Source: Lachnoanaerobaculum gingivalis (GTDB lineage: Bacteria; Bacillota; Clostridia; Lachnospirales; Lachnospiraceae). Taken from it: a stretch of 64,000 bases of DNA. The translations under genes were made by a program, and so were the position numbers. Under the pieces are notes generated by a model that searched no databases, was not told where the DNA came from, and saw nothing but the letters and a program-made list of their open reading frames with translations. This document shows, one piece after another, positions 54,345 through 62,697 of the stretch. The stretch covers positions 1 to 64,000 of the forward strand of contig NZ_RRCO01000003.1 in assembly GCF_003862475.1 (NCBI RefSeq). Direction: 5' to 3'. The number at the start of each line of letters is the position of its first letter. Within the stretch, counting starts at the first letter, position 1.

Positions 54345-55306
54345 TCACTACCCCCATTATTTTTGTTATTCTTTTTCTTTCCCCTTGTACTAAATGATTG
54401 TACCTTCTTATCTGCAGCTGTAATCGTAATCTTAGGAACAGCCTTTACAAAATAATAATAATCATCATCCTCAAACTGAGCATATTCGGACCTGCTGTAA
54501 TCTACCGAGAAAACAAAGAAATTATACACATATGCAATAATCACAGATATTGCAAGTCCTATTATAAAGTCCAAAAGAGGAGTGGATATATCAAAAATAA
54601 AATCTCCGGCAAATATACCGACCAAAATTGTAATAGCACCGGCAGCAATGGCTATCTGCCATGCATAATCCATATTCTGCTTATGCACCATATACACTAT
54701 AAAGGTGGTAAGAGCAAATACTATTATAAACAAAAGCATTGTTTTATTTGAAAATATACCGTTTATTGCCTGTGAATATCTTTGTGTAATATCTACAGAC
54801 TGTGTATTTGTCAAAACACCTATATTCTGCCTCGCAAACATACATGTGAAGTATATAAGGACTCCGGCTGTAATAGGAACAATGCTTACCGCACTTCCCA
54901 TAAGTCCTACTACAAGAGGTATAACATACGGTATCTTCGCGGCAAAGAGTATCGGTACAAGAATCAAAAGAACACTGTCTCTCTTCCCGAATCCATAGTA
55001 CAAAAATAATGTAAGTATCAGTATAATACCTACCAGTAATGCCAGCTCAAAGGATGCCGTAAACAGATTTATCATTAAAAAAACCGCCACTATTAATACG
55101 CCCGCCATATAAGGCAGAAAAGCACCTATCACAGACAATACAATAGGAACCTGAATCACAGAGACTTTATTCTGATAACCCAAATTTATACTTATAAGCA
55201 TCATAGCTGTAAATAATATTATATATTTAATTCCCTTATCTATTATGGAATGATATTTTGCATAGAAACCTTTCAAGCTGTTTCTGAATACATATAGCTG
55301 TAGCAT
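54341..55306 (-). CDS. Membrane protein upstream of cdaA
   Basis: A 321-residue protein with about nine hydrophobic helices after a short amino-terminal segment (MLQLYVFRNSLKGFYAKYH), and a basic tail with SFSTRGKKKNN. I do not recognise a named family. The ATG at 55306 has GGAGG five bases upstream and follows the previous stop codon by one base, so it is clearly part of the c-di-AMP operon. A helper of CdaA or a transport role are open guesses. Confidence 0.75.
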   Translation of the reverse strand: MLQLYVFRNSLKGFYAKYHSIIDKGIKYIILFTAMMLISINLGYQNKVSVIQVPIVLSVIGAFLPYMAGVLIVAVFLMINLFTASFELALLVGIILILTLFLYYGFGKRDSVLLILVPILFAAKIPYVIPLVVGLMGSAVSIVPITAGVLIYFTCMFARQNIGVLTNTQSVDITQRYSQAINGIFSNKTMLLFIIVFALTTFIVYMVHKQNMDYAWQIAIAAGAITILVGIFAGDFIFDISTPLLDFIIGLAISVIIAYVYNFFVFSVDYSRSEYAQFEDDDYYYFVKAVPKITITAADKKVQSFSTRGKKKNNKNNGGSE

Positions 55307-55307
55307 T

Positions 55308-55715
55308 CTAACCTCCGATATTTGGTGTCTTATCTTTGTTTTCGAACTTTTTTTCAAAATAATTTAGTCTGTCATTGTAGACTTTCAAGTTTCTCTGTGC
55401 CTCATCATATTTTTTCGAAAAAAATCTATATGTAATAAGTTCAAACGCAATCAATCCCAATATATATATAACAATGTAAACTACAGAAAACACTCCAACT
55501 GTAGTTACACTGGACATCAACTCTTCCAAATTGTAAAGAACGGCCAAAACAATTATAAGAAGAAAGCAAAAGGTATAAACAAAAAAGGACTTAAGCATTT
55601 GTTTACCCACATAATCCTCTTTGAAATAATTATCTATCTCAAACATCTGCTCGCCCTTCCTCTTTTTTAATAATGCTAATTCCGTCATCTGCTTTATTTT
55701 CTCTTCGTTTAGCAT
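55308..55715 (-). CDS. Small membrane protein, first gene of the c-di-AMP operon
   Basis: A 135-residue protein: a charged amino-terminal helix (MLNEEKIKQMTELALLKKRK), two hydrophobic helices near residues 41-60 and 70-90, and a charged, coiled tail with DEAQRNLKVYNDRLNYFEKK. The start at 55715 follows GGGAGAAAG. The family is not recognised. The promoter at 55756-55784 lies directly upstream. Confidence 0.7.
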   Translation of the reverse strand: MLNEEKIKQMTELALLKKRKGEQMFEIDNYFKEDYVGKQMLKSFFVYTFCFLLIIVLAVLYNLEELMSSVTTVGVFSVVYIVIYILGLIAFELITYRFFSKKYDEAQRNLKVYNDRLNYFEKKFENKDKTPNIGG

Positions 55716-55755
55716 ACTTTCTCCCAACACAAAACTTTCTGCGACATTTTCCACT

Positions 55756-55784
55756 ATTATATCATATCTAAGGTTGCATAGCAA
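55756..55784 (-). promoter_or_regulatory. Promoter of the c-di-AMP and PTS operon
   Basis: On the minus strand TTGCTA (55779-55784) and TATAAT (55756-55761) are 17 bases apart, about 40 bases before the first start codon. Confidence 0.7.
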
Positions 55785-55819
55785 ATATGGGAGAATAATC
55801 GCTTTCCACTCAATCCTAC

Positions 55820-55860
55820 AAAAAAGCTGAAATACCATATAAAAATTATGATATTTCAGC
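55820..55860 (-). terminator. Terminator of the rfbFGH operon
   Basis: GCTGAAATA (55826-55834) and TATTTCAGC (55852-55860) pair, with more AT pairs inside, and six T follow on the minus strand. Confidence 0.85.
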
Positions 55861-55869
55861 CAAATATTT

Positions 55870-57207
55870 TTATTTCACACCTTCAATAATAACCTTAGCC
55901 ATGAAATCAATTTTTTCATCTGTCATTCCCGGATATACACCTACCCAGAATGTATCATTCATAATACGATCTGTATTTGTAAGCTCACCGACAATCCTAT
56001 ACCCTTCTTTAGCCTCTCTCATCTGATCAAAACAAGGATGTTTTGTAAGATTTCCGGCAAAGAGCATTCTTGTCTGGATGCCGTTTGACTCAAGCCTATT
56101 TACAAGTTTTGCTCTGTCAACACCCTCTTTACATGTAATAAGGAAACCGAACCAGCTAGGATCTCCGTTCTTTACAGGAACCGGAAGTATAATCTTGTCT
56201 TCTACCGGCTTTAGCGCCTCATACAATCTCTTGTAATTCTCTCTTCTTCTTTGAACAAATCCCGGGAATTTCTTTAACTGTGCCACTCCGACTGCCGCCT
56301 GAAGATCTGTAGGCTTTAAATTGTATCCAAAATGTGAGTATACATATTTATGATCATATCCCAAAGGTAATTCGCCATATTGACGATCAAATCTATGTCC
56401 ACACATATTATCTTGCCCTGAATGACAGACACAATCTCTTCCCCAGTCTCTTATTGACTTGATTATCTTACTTAAAAGAGGATTTGAAGTGTATACTGCT
56501 CCACCCTCTCCCATTGTCATATGATGTGGAGGATAGAAACTTGATGTTCCTATATCTCCTATTGTACCTGTAAACTTCTTCTCACCGTCTATAATGTATG
56601 TACTTCCAAGCGCATCACAGTTATCCTCAATAAGCCATAAATTATGCTTTTTACAAAAAGCCGACACCGCCTCAAGATCGAAAGGATTTCCTAAAGTATG
56701 TGCCACCATTACAACTTTTGTCTTTGGTGACAGTGCTTCCTCAAGTTTGGTTACATCTATATTGTACTGCGGTATTGTAACATCTACAAATACAGGTACC
56801 GCTCCGTATTGTATAATAGGTGTAACCGTTGTAGGGAAGCCACATGCTACAGTAATGACCTCATCACCTCTTTTTACCTGTCTTTCTCCTAAAAGCGGTG
56901 AAGTTAATGTCATAAATGCAAGAAGGTTTGCACTGGAACCTGAGTTTACAAGTGATACATACTTTGCACCGAACTGCTTTCCAAACTCCTTCTCAAACTC
57001 ATCAAAATATCTTCCGGCTGTAAGCCAAAACTCCAAAGAGGCATCTACAAGATTTACCATCTCCTCAGAGTCATAAACTCTGGAAGCATATGTTATCCTG
57101 TCTCCTTCTTTAAATTCTTTTTTTATATTATGGAACTTGTCGTGGTACTCCTTTACCAACTCCAATATCTCTTTACGCGCATCTTCCTGTGTTTTATTTT
57201 CGAACAT
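55870..57207 (-). CDS. rfbH: CDP-6-deoxy-L-threo-D-glycero-4-hexulose-3-dehydrase (E1, RfbH)
   Basis: A 445-residue aminotransferase-fold enzyme that removes the C3 hydroxyl from CDP-6-deoxy-4-keto-glucose using PMP and a [2Fe-2S] cluster. The usual PLP lysine is replaced by histidine (H228/H229 in FYPPHHMTMGEGG), as in E1. The cluster cysteines are C197, C259, C261 and C269; the last three keep the C-X-C-X7-C spacing and the first gap is 61 residues. It ends the rfbF-rfbG-rfbH operon and leads to a 3,6-dideoxyhexose for surface glycan. Confidence 0.93.
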   Translation of the reverse strand: MFENKTQEDARKEILELVKEYHDKFHNIKKEFKEGDRITYASRVYDSEEMVNLVDASLEFWLTAGRYFDEFEKEFGKQFGAKYVSLVNSGSSANLLAFMTLTSPLLGERQVKRGDEVITVACGFPTTVTPIIQYGAVPVFVDVTIPQYNIDVTKLEEALSPKTKVVMVAHTLGNPFDLEAVSAFCKKHNLWLIEDNCDALGSTYIIDGEKKFTGTIGDIGTSSFYPPHHMTMGEGGAVYTSNPLLSKIIKSIRDWGRDCVCHSGQDNMCGHRFDRQYGELPLGYDHKYVYSHFGYNLKPTDLQAAVGVAQLKKFPGFVQRRRENYKRLYEALKPVEDKIILPVPVKNGDPSWFGFLITCKEGVDRAKLVNRLESNGIQTRMLFAGNLTKHPCFDQMREAKEGYRIVGELTNTDRIMNDTFWVGVYPGMTDEKIDFMAKVIIEGVK

Positions 57208-57233
57208 TTCTCCTCCAAATTATATCTATAATC

Positions 57234-58292
57234 TTATCTCTCTATATAAGACCTTATCTGTTTTTCTGTGATTGCATTCATATCCTCACCATTGCTCCAA
57301 GCTTTATACCACTCCACACTAAGGTCAATAGCTCCATGAACATTTAGTCCCGGTTTCCAACCGTATACCGCCTTTAACCTATCACAATTAAGTTTTAAGA
57401 AACCTGCCTCATGAGGACCGCTGTCTGATTGAATTTTAAAATCAAACCCTTCTCCCCAAGCTCTTTTAAAACTCTCTACCAAAGTTTTGGCATTTACACA
57501 ATCACTGTCATCAGGTCCTACATTAAAGTAACCTTCAAACCTTTCTCTGTCCTGTGACTGTCTCATTACTATATCAAGATATATAAACAGCGGCTCAAGT
57601 ACATGCTGAAAAGGTCTTATTGAATTCGGATTTCTTATTATAACAGGATTATTTGATATTGCAGCTCTTACACAGTCAGGAACTATTCTATCCTTTGCAA
57701 AATCTCCGCCACCTATTACATTTCCGGCTCTTGCTGTAGATACAGGTAAGACATTTAAAAAACTCTTCTTATAACTATGTGTTACAAGTTCCGAGCAAGA
57801 CTTTGAATTGGAATACGGATCATAACCGTCAAGGAAGTCGGTTTCAACATATCCCTTATCCTGTTCCTTGTTGTCATATACCTTGTCTGTTGTAACATTA
57901 AGGAAACTCTTTACACTTTTAGAGAGTCTTACACATTCCATAATATTTACAGTACCCATAACATTGGTTTCGTATGTATAAACAGGTCTCTCATAAGAAT
58001 CTCTGACTATCGGCTGTGCCGCCATATGAATTACATATTCCGGCTCCACCTCATCAAATACCCTCTTTAAATGTTCAAGGTCCCTTATATCTCCGATAAC
58101 AGAGTTCATTTCTGTTTCCAAACCTAAAATATCAAAAATATTTGTGTCTGTAGGCGGATTCAGCGCATAACCTGTTAGTTTAGCACCACACATTATAAGT
58201 ATCTTAGAAAGCCAGGAGCCTTTAAAACCTGTATGTCCTGTAAGAAGTACCTTTTTACCGCCATAAAATTTTTTCAATTCTTCAAAATTCAT
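57234..58292 (-). CDS. rfbG: CDP-glucose 4,6-dehydratase
   Basis: A 352-residue extended short-chain dehydrogenase forming CDP-4-keto-6-deoxyglucose. The NAD motif is GHTGFKGSWL, the active-site threonine and aspartate are in NVTTDKVYDN, and the YxxxK pair is in DPYSNSKSCSE. It directly abuts rfbF and precedes rfbH by 26 bases. Confidence 0.95.
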   Translation of the reverse strand: MNFEELKKFYGGKKVLLTGHTGFKGSWLSKILIMCGAKLTGYALNPPTDTNIFDILGLETEMNSVIGDIRDLEHLKRVFDEVEPEYVIHMAAQPIVRDSYERPVYTYETNVMGTVNIMECVRLSKSVKSFLNVTTDKVYDNKEQDKGYVETDFLDGYDPYSNSKSCSELVTHSYKKSFLNVLPVSTARAGNVIGGGDFAKDRIVPDCVRAAISNNPVIIRNPNSIRPFQHVLEPLFIYLDIVMRQSQDRERFEGYFNVGPDDSDCVNAKTLVESFKRAWGEGFDFKIQSDSGPHEAGFLKLNCDRLKAVYGWKPGLNVHGAIDLSVEWYKAWSNGEDMNAITEKQIRSYIER

Positions 58293-59072
58293 TTATTCAG
58301 TCCACCTCATCCATGGAGCCTTTCCGCTTGCCCAAAGATTTTCCAATTTTTCTTTTTCTCTTTGTGTGTCCATACACTGCCAGAAACCGTCATGCTCAAA
58401 TCCCATAAGTTCTCCGTCTGAAGCGAGCTTCAACATTGGTCCTTGTTCGAATATAGTAGCATCACCCTCTGTAATATAATCAAAGATATTTGGGTTCAAT
58501 ACCATAAATCCACCATTTATAATGGCAGAATCATCTTCACTCTTTTCTCTAAATGATGTAATAAGACCTGTTTCATTCTTTTGTAGTACGCCCTTTTGCT
58601 GCGCAAGGCTTACCGTGGTTATTGTAGCCGTCTTTCCATGACTTTTGTGGAACTTAAGAAGAGCATCTATATCAACATCAGCAACTCCGTCACCGTATGT
58701 AAGCATAAAAGGCTCATCTTTCAAATGCTCTTTTGCTCTTAAAATTCTTCCACCTGTCATTGTATTCAGTCCTGTATCAAGTACTGTAACTTTCCAATCT
58801 TCCGCATTCCTTCTATGTACTTCCATCTTGTTGTTCTTCATATCGAAAGTAACATCAGAGTTATATACAAAATAATTTGCAAAATATTCTTTTATCTTAT
58901 TCTGCTTATATCCTGCCAAAATAACAAATTCATTAACTCCAAATGTCGAATAATACTTCATTATATGCCATAAAATCGGCTGACTGCCAATCTCAATCAT
59001 TGGCTTCGGTTTCAAATGGCTTTCTTCAGAAATTCTTGTTCCAAGTCCGCCTGCTAATAATACAACTTTCAT
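58293..59072 (-). CDS. rfbF: Glucose-1-phosphate cytidylyltransferase
   Basis: A 259-residue nucleotidyltransferase that makes CDP-glucose. The start MKVVLLAGGLGTRISEES carries the nucleotide-binding signature and the segment KPKPMIEIGSQPILWHIM is specific to the CDP-glucose type. The start at 59072 is chosen by family alignment; an ATG at 59093 would add seven residues. It follows the Phd-like gene by 46 bases. Confidence 0.95.
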   Translation of the reverse strand: MKVVLLAGGLGTRISEESHLKPKPMIEIGSQPILWHIMKYYSTFGVNEFVILAGYKQNKIKEYFANYFVYNSDVTFDMKNNKMEVHRRNAEDWKVTVLDTGLNTMTGGRILRAKEHLKDEPFMLTYGDGVADVDIDALLKFHKSHGKTATITTVSLAQQKGVLQKNETGLITSFREKSEDDSAIINGGFMVLNPNIFDYITEGDATIFEQGPMLKLASDGELMGFEHDGFWQCMDTQREKEKLENLWASGKAPWMRWTE

Positions 59073-59118
59073 CTTGATCTCCACGTTTATCAATCTGTAT
59101 TTTCTGTAAAAGTTATTT

Positions 59119-59376
59119 TCATTCAGCCATATCCTCTAACTCGTCTATTGTTTTAACAACAATTCTCCCCTCTTCAAGCTGTTTTATTGATGCATCTATC
59201 TTTGCCAGATACTCATTATTCTTTTCCGCTTTTTCAAGCTTGTTATATTCGCTCTCACTTAATATGACAATATTCTTATTACTTGGACATGAAATCAAAA
59301 CCCTTTCACCTGTGCAAACAAGATTACTAATTTTTTTAAAGTTGTTTCTAATATCTGTTGTCTTCAATGCTATCAT
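59119..59376 (-). CDS. Orphan Phd/YefM-family antitoxin-like protein
   Basis: An 85-residue protein starting MIALKTTDIRNNFKKISNLV, with GERVLISCPSNKNIVILSESEY, the DNA-binding fold of the Phd/YefM family, and a helical tail that would bind a toxin. The start at 59376 has AGGGAG eight bases upstream. No toxin gene follows: the next gene is rfbF. It may be a domesticated regulator that heads the CDP-sugar operon. Confidence 0.85.
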   Translation of the reverse strand: MIALKTTDIRNNFKKISNLVCTGERVLISCPSNKNIVILSESEYNKLEKAEKNNEYLAKIDASIKQLEEGRIVVKTIDELEDMAE

Positions 59377-59400
59377 AACAAATACTCCCTTGTAAAATCC

Positions 59401-59447
59401 GTACACATTTATGTACTAATATTAATATCTAAATATGTCTGTGTCAA
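59401..59447 (-). promoter_or_regulatory. Promoter and operator-like dyad of the Phd-like gene
   Basis: On the minus strand TTGACA (59442-59447) and TAATAT (59419-59424) are 17 bases apart. Directly downstream, over the expected RNA start, lies a dyad with arms GTACA and TGTAC (59401-59416). YefM-type proteins are known to bind TGTACA-type palindromes, so autoregulation is likely. Confidence 0.65.
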
Positions 59448-59452
59448 TGTGC

Positions 59453-59478
59453 AAAAAATGGGTTGAAAAATCAACCCA
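59453..59478 (-). terminator. Terminator of the GtrII-like gene
   Basis: TGGGTTGA (59459-59466) and TCAACCCA (59471-59478) pair around a 4-base loop, with six T on the minus strand. Confidence 0.85.
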
Positions 59479-59567
59479 CTACAATATTTGACATATAACC
59501 AAGATCATAATAATTTAGATCACATCTAACCATATATTACAAATAATTAATATCCTCGATAATATAA

Positions 59568-61121
59568 TTATGTGATTGGTGATACCTTCACTACTACTGT
59601 ATCACCATCTATAAAAATACTACCTTCTTCAGGATAGCATGGTGCATCAATAAACTGCTGACTATGCCCAATCTCTCCAGCCCTATCTCTGCCATCAGCT
59701 TCAATTACAATACCTAATTCTTCCGATATAAGTCTATTCCATGTTTCTACACTAGATTTGTCGCTCCACATTGCACCTACCTTCATAAGATAATTTGCAT
59801 TCTTTAAAAGATACTCCGGAACTTTATAATTTCCAAGTGTAGGTACACCTAAAATGTCCAATTTATATTCCTTTGGATAATTTCCTGCTTCATAATCTTT
59901 AATGATTCTTCTTCCAACTTCTATAGCTTGTTTATTTTGATACTGCATTGCAAAAGCATCTGCATTAGTTATTAATGTATTCTTAAAAGAGATAATAAAC
60001 AAAATCGCAATAGATACACCCCAACAAATCCTAAATATTCTTTGGCTATTCCCCTCCAATCTAATTACTGTAAACTCAACAATTTTTATAAACAGCGGAA
60101 AAATTAGCATTAATCCATCTGATTGTAGTATTTCTACCGGTGTATTAACTATTAACTCCATAGAAGTAGCTGCAACCGGTAATAGCAGTATTGCCACTAT
60201 TACAACAACTTTTCTCCAAGTCTCCTTCATTAAGCGCATTAATAAAATTAAACTTAATATTGTAATGATAGTAATACATACATTCCACTTAATAATACCA
60301 AAACTATTAGAATAAATATTATGTCCAAAGAAAAAGTTTAATCCATGTTCATAACAATTTACTACACTATGCGGTAAATTATAAATTATGTTTATAATAC
60401 TGAAATTTTCAATTCCCTTATAATTACCAAGCGGTATATTAAAAATCTTTAATACAGACTTCATCATAATATAGTAAAGAATTACCGCCAGTATATCCAT
60501 CATAATTATATTAGCAATTTTTTTTATCCACGCTATATCATTATTTATGCAATAAACTATTAACATTAATAGCGTTAATGCTGCCATTTCATTAATTCCT
60601 GATTGATATATTCCTAGAGATAGTGCTATTATAAATGCACAGCATAGTGTTTTTATCAATTGATTTCTTCGATTATCACAAGCTTTTCGCATAAAATAAA
60701 ACATCAGCATGATAGCAAAGAAAGCTATTGAATACACGTCTGAGCAACTATAACATATTATCGTAGACATGACCTTAGGTGCTGCAACAGTCATTAAGAT
60801 AATGGCAAAAGCAGTAACACTTCTCTCTATTTCTAATATCTCACATAATACCATACCACTTAACGCAAATACAAAAACAGCTACCATACTCAAAAATATA
60901 GGCATATTCATCCCATATCGCATTTTCTGAGTAATTGGCAGGAAAAATCTTCCAAGAGATAATTCCCATCCACCTCCAATTACATACTCACCAAAAAAAT
61001 ATTTATCAGGATTACCTATCTTATTTATAAATACATATCCATAAATACATGCTCCCAGCATGGTTGCTACAATAATCATAACCTTGTATTTATCATACAA
61101 TTTTTTAAATTTCGTAGTCAT
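59568..61121 (-). CDS. GtrII-family glucosyltransferase-like membrane protein
   Basis: A 517-residue protein with about eleven hydrophobic helices and a carboxy-terminal soluble part. It resembles the GtrII-type (Glucos_trans_II) proteins that transfer a sugar from a polyprenyl carrier to surface glycan outside the membrane; the early segment ELSLGRFFLPI is typical. The GT2 and GtrA genes nearby complete such a system. It has its own terminator. Confidence 0.78.
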   Translation of the reverse strand: MTTKFKKLYDKYKVMIIVATMLGACIYGYVFINKIGNPDKYFFGEYVIGGGWELSLGRFFLPITQKMRYGMNMPIFLSMVAVFVFALSGMVLCEILEIERSVTAFAIILMTVAAPKVMSTIICYSCSDVYSIAFFAIMLMFYFMRKACDNRRNQLIKTLCCAFIIALSLGIYQSGINEMAALTLLMLIVYCINNDIAWIKKIANIIMMDILAVILYYIMMKSVLKIFNIPLGNYKGIENFSIINIIYNLPHSVVNCYEHGLNFFFGHNIYSNSFGIIKWNVCITIITILSLILLMRLMKETWRKVVVIVAILLLPVAATSMELIVNTPVEILQSDGLMLIFPLFIKIVEFTVIRLEGNSQRIFRICWGVSIAILFIISFKNTLITNADAFAMQYQNKQAIEVGRRIIKDYEAGNYPKEYKLDILGVPTLGNYKVPEYLLKNANYLMKVGAMWSDKSSVETWNRLISEELGIVIEADGRDRAGEIGHSQQFIDAPCYPEEGSIFIDGDTVVVKVSPIT

Positions 61122-61192
61122 AATACACTATTTCCTCCACTTATTATAACTAAACATTAAATCAGCTTTAAAATTATAGTTAAAAATAAGTT

Positions 61193-61837
61193 TTAAGCAA
61201 AAAATCTCTCCTCAAGCATCAAACATAACGCATGATATACAGGTAAATGTAACTCCTGAATCTTAAAAGTCTCCCTCTCAGGAACAATGATAATCTCATC
61301 ACAAAATTCCTTCATCTTACCGCCGTCTCTTCCTGACAGCCCTATAGTCTTCATACCTTTTGCCTTGGCAGTTACCAAAGCATATAGAATATTTTCAGAA
61401 TTACCTGAAGTAGATATACCAAGGAATACATCTCCCTCATTACCGAAGCCGTTCACCTGCTGTGCAAATGACAGTAATGGATTGCAGTCATTTAAGTATG
61501 CAGTTGAAAGCCCTACATGACCTGTAACTGCAATCGACGGCAATGCTCCCTGCAGATTGTCAGCTAAAACCGTACCGAGCTTTTCATCTACAGATTTTAA
61601 CTTGTTTTGTAAATCATCTTGTAACTTTCTAGGCTTTATAAAAGCCTTCATAAGTTCACCAACAATATGCTCCGAATCAGCTGCACTTCCACCATTGCCG
61701 GCTACCAACAGCTTACCGTCCTTAGAGTAAGACTCTTCTAAAACCTTATATACCCCAATGATATTGTCTCTTTGTCCTGTAAGACTCGGATATCTTTCAA
61801 TCAGTTCGTCCAATATCTTTAAAATACTTTCTTTCAT
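61193..61837 (-). CDS. gmhA: SIS-domain phosphoheptose isomerase (GmhA type)
   Basis: A 214-residue SIS-domain protein. AGNGGSAADSEHIVGELM and GISTSGNSENIL are signatures of GmhA, which turns sedoheptulose 7-phosphate into glycero-manno-heptose 7-phosphate. No heptose kinase or nucleotidyltransferase is in the window; they may lie beyond the end. The context is surface-glycan synthesis. Confidence 0.88.
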   Translation of the reverse strand: MKESILKILDELIERYPSLTGQRDNIIGVYKVLEESYSKDGKLLVAGNGGSAADSEHIVGELMKAFIKPRKLQDDLQNKLKSVDEKLGTVLADNLQGALPSIAVTGHVGLSTAYLNDCNPLLSFAQQVNGFGNEGDVFLGISTSGNSENILYALVTAKAKGMKTIGLSGRDGGKMKEFCDEIIIVPERETFKIQELHLPVYHALCLMLEERFFA

Positions 61838-61870
61838 ATATTCTCCTATATCTAATACTTTATGATTATA

Positions 61871-62230
61871 CTATGAAGTATAACTGTCCATACCACCGTC
61901 AGCCAGTTCTACACCTTTATCATACATTGCAACAAGTGTAGTATTTTCCAAATAATCAAAACTATGCATGACATATGGAAGTACTTCAAACATATCTCCA
62001 TCTTTAAAATCATACTCTTCTACTACGCCGTCCTTTTCAGCAGTAAACTTAAAATGTCCGGAAATAATATAAAAGACTTCTCTATTTATCTTGTGATAAT
62101 GTCCACCACGAAACACACCTTTTTTTGATGTCACAACATTTATCTGATTATATCCTTCATGTACCAATTGTACAAGAGTTCCTCTGTCATCGTTAAATGT
62201 AAAATCAGGCTTTAAAATATTAATTAACAT
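61871..62230 (-). CDS. WxcM/FdtA-like cupin (sugar ketoisomerase family)
   Basis: A 119-residue single cupin domain. The segment GVFRGGHYHKINREVFYIIS resembles the RGxHxHK region of nucleotide-sugar 3,4-ketoisomerases such as FdtA. The start at 62230 has GGAAAG seven bases upstream; earlier starts (GTG at 62278) would run through the hairpin at 62248-62286. The exact sugar is unknown. Confidence 0.72.
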   Translation of the reverse strand: MLINILKPDFTFNDDRGTLVQLVHEGYNQINVVTSKKGVFRGGHYHKINREVFYIISGHFKFTAEKDGVVEEYDFKDGDMFEVLPYVMHSFDYLENTTLVAMYDKGVELADGGMDSYTS

Positions 62231-62247
62231 ATTTACACTTTCCATAT

Positions 62248-62286
62248 GATAAAAGGTGCTTTCATTATCAGAATACACCTTTTATC
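62248..62286. terminator. Palindromic hairpin between gtrA and the cupin gene
   Basis: GATAAAAGGTG and CACCTTTTATC pair around a 17-base loop. With its A and T tracts it could act as a weak terminator or processing site on either strand. Confidence 0.5.
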
Positions 62287-62697
62287 TTATTCTTTTTTAA
62301 AAATAAAAAACTTACTTGCAATATAATTTATAATGATAACCAAAATATTTATAATTATCTTTGATAATGTATCGTCTAAGCTTATTACGCTAACAAAAAG
62401 CCACATCAAAACTGTATCTAAAATACCTGTTGCAAGTCTTGCTGATAAAAAGCCGACAAACTCTTTCATTGCTATTTGAGCTTCCCAGCTCTTGCTTTCA
62501 AATACAAAAAGCTTATTTGTAATAAAAGCAAAAATAAAAGCCAAAATCCACGCGATAATATTGGCTATCAAAAAATATTTCTTTCCAAATGTATTTGCTA
62601 AAATACGGTAAGATACTATATTGATAGCTGTAGCTCCTACACCAAATACACCATAAAAAAATAATTCTTTATATTTCAACCACAAATTTTTAATCAT
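62287..62697 (-). CDS. GtrA-family membrane protein
   Basis: A 136-residue protein with four hydrophobic helices of the GtrA family; FFYGVFGVGATAINIVSY and FAFITNKLFVFES are typical. GtrA is thought to flip polyprenyl-phosphate sugars. It overlaps the end of the GT2 gene by eight bases, a usual GtrA-GtrB type pair. Confidence 0.9.
   Translation of the reverse strand: MIKNLWLKYKELFFYGVFGVGATAINIVSYRILANTFGKKYFLIANIIAWILAFIFAFITNKLFVFESKSWEAQIAMKEFVGFLSARLATGILDTVLMWLFVSVISLDDTLSKIIINILVIIINYIASKFFIFKKE

Noticed and set aside
59119-59376. Complete toxin-antitoxin pair
   Set aside because: Only the antitoxin-like gene is present; neither side holds a RelE, YoeB or Doc-type toxin.
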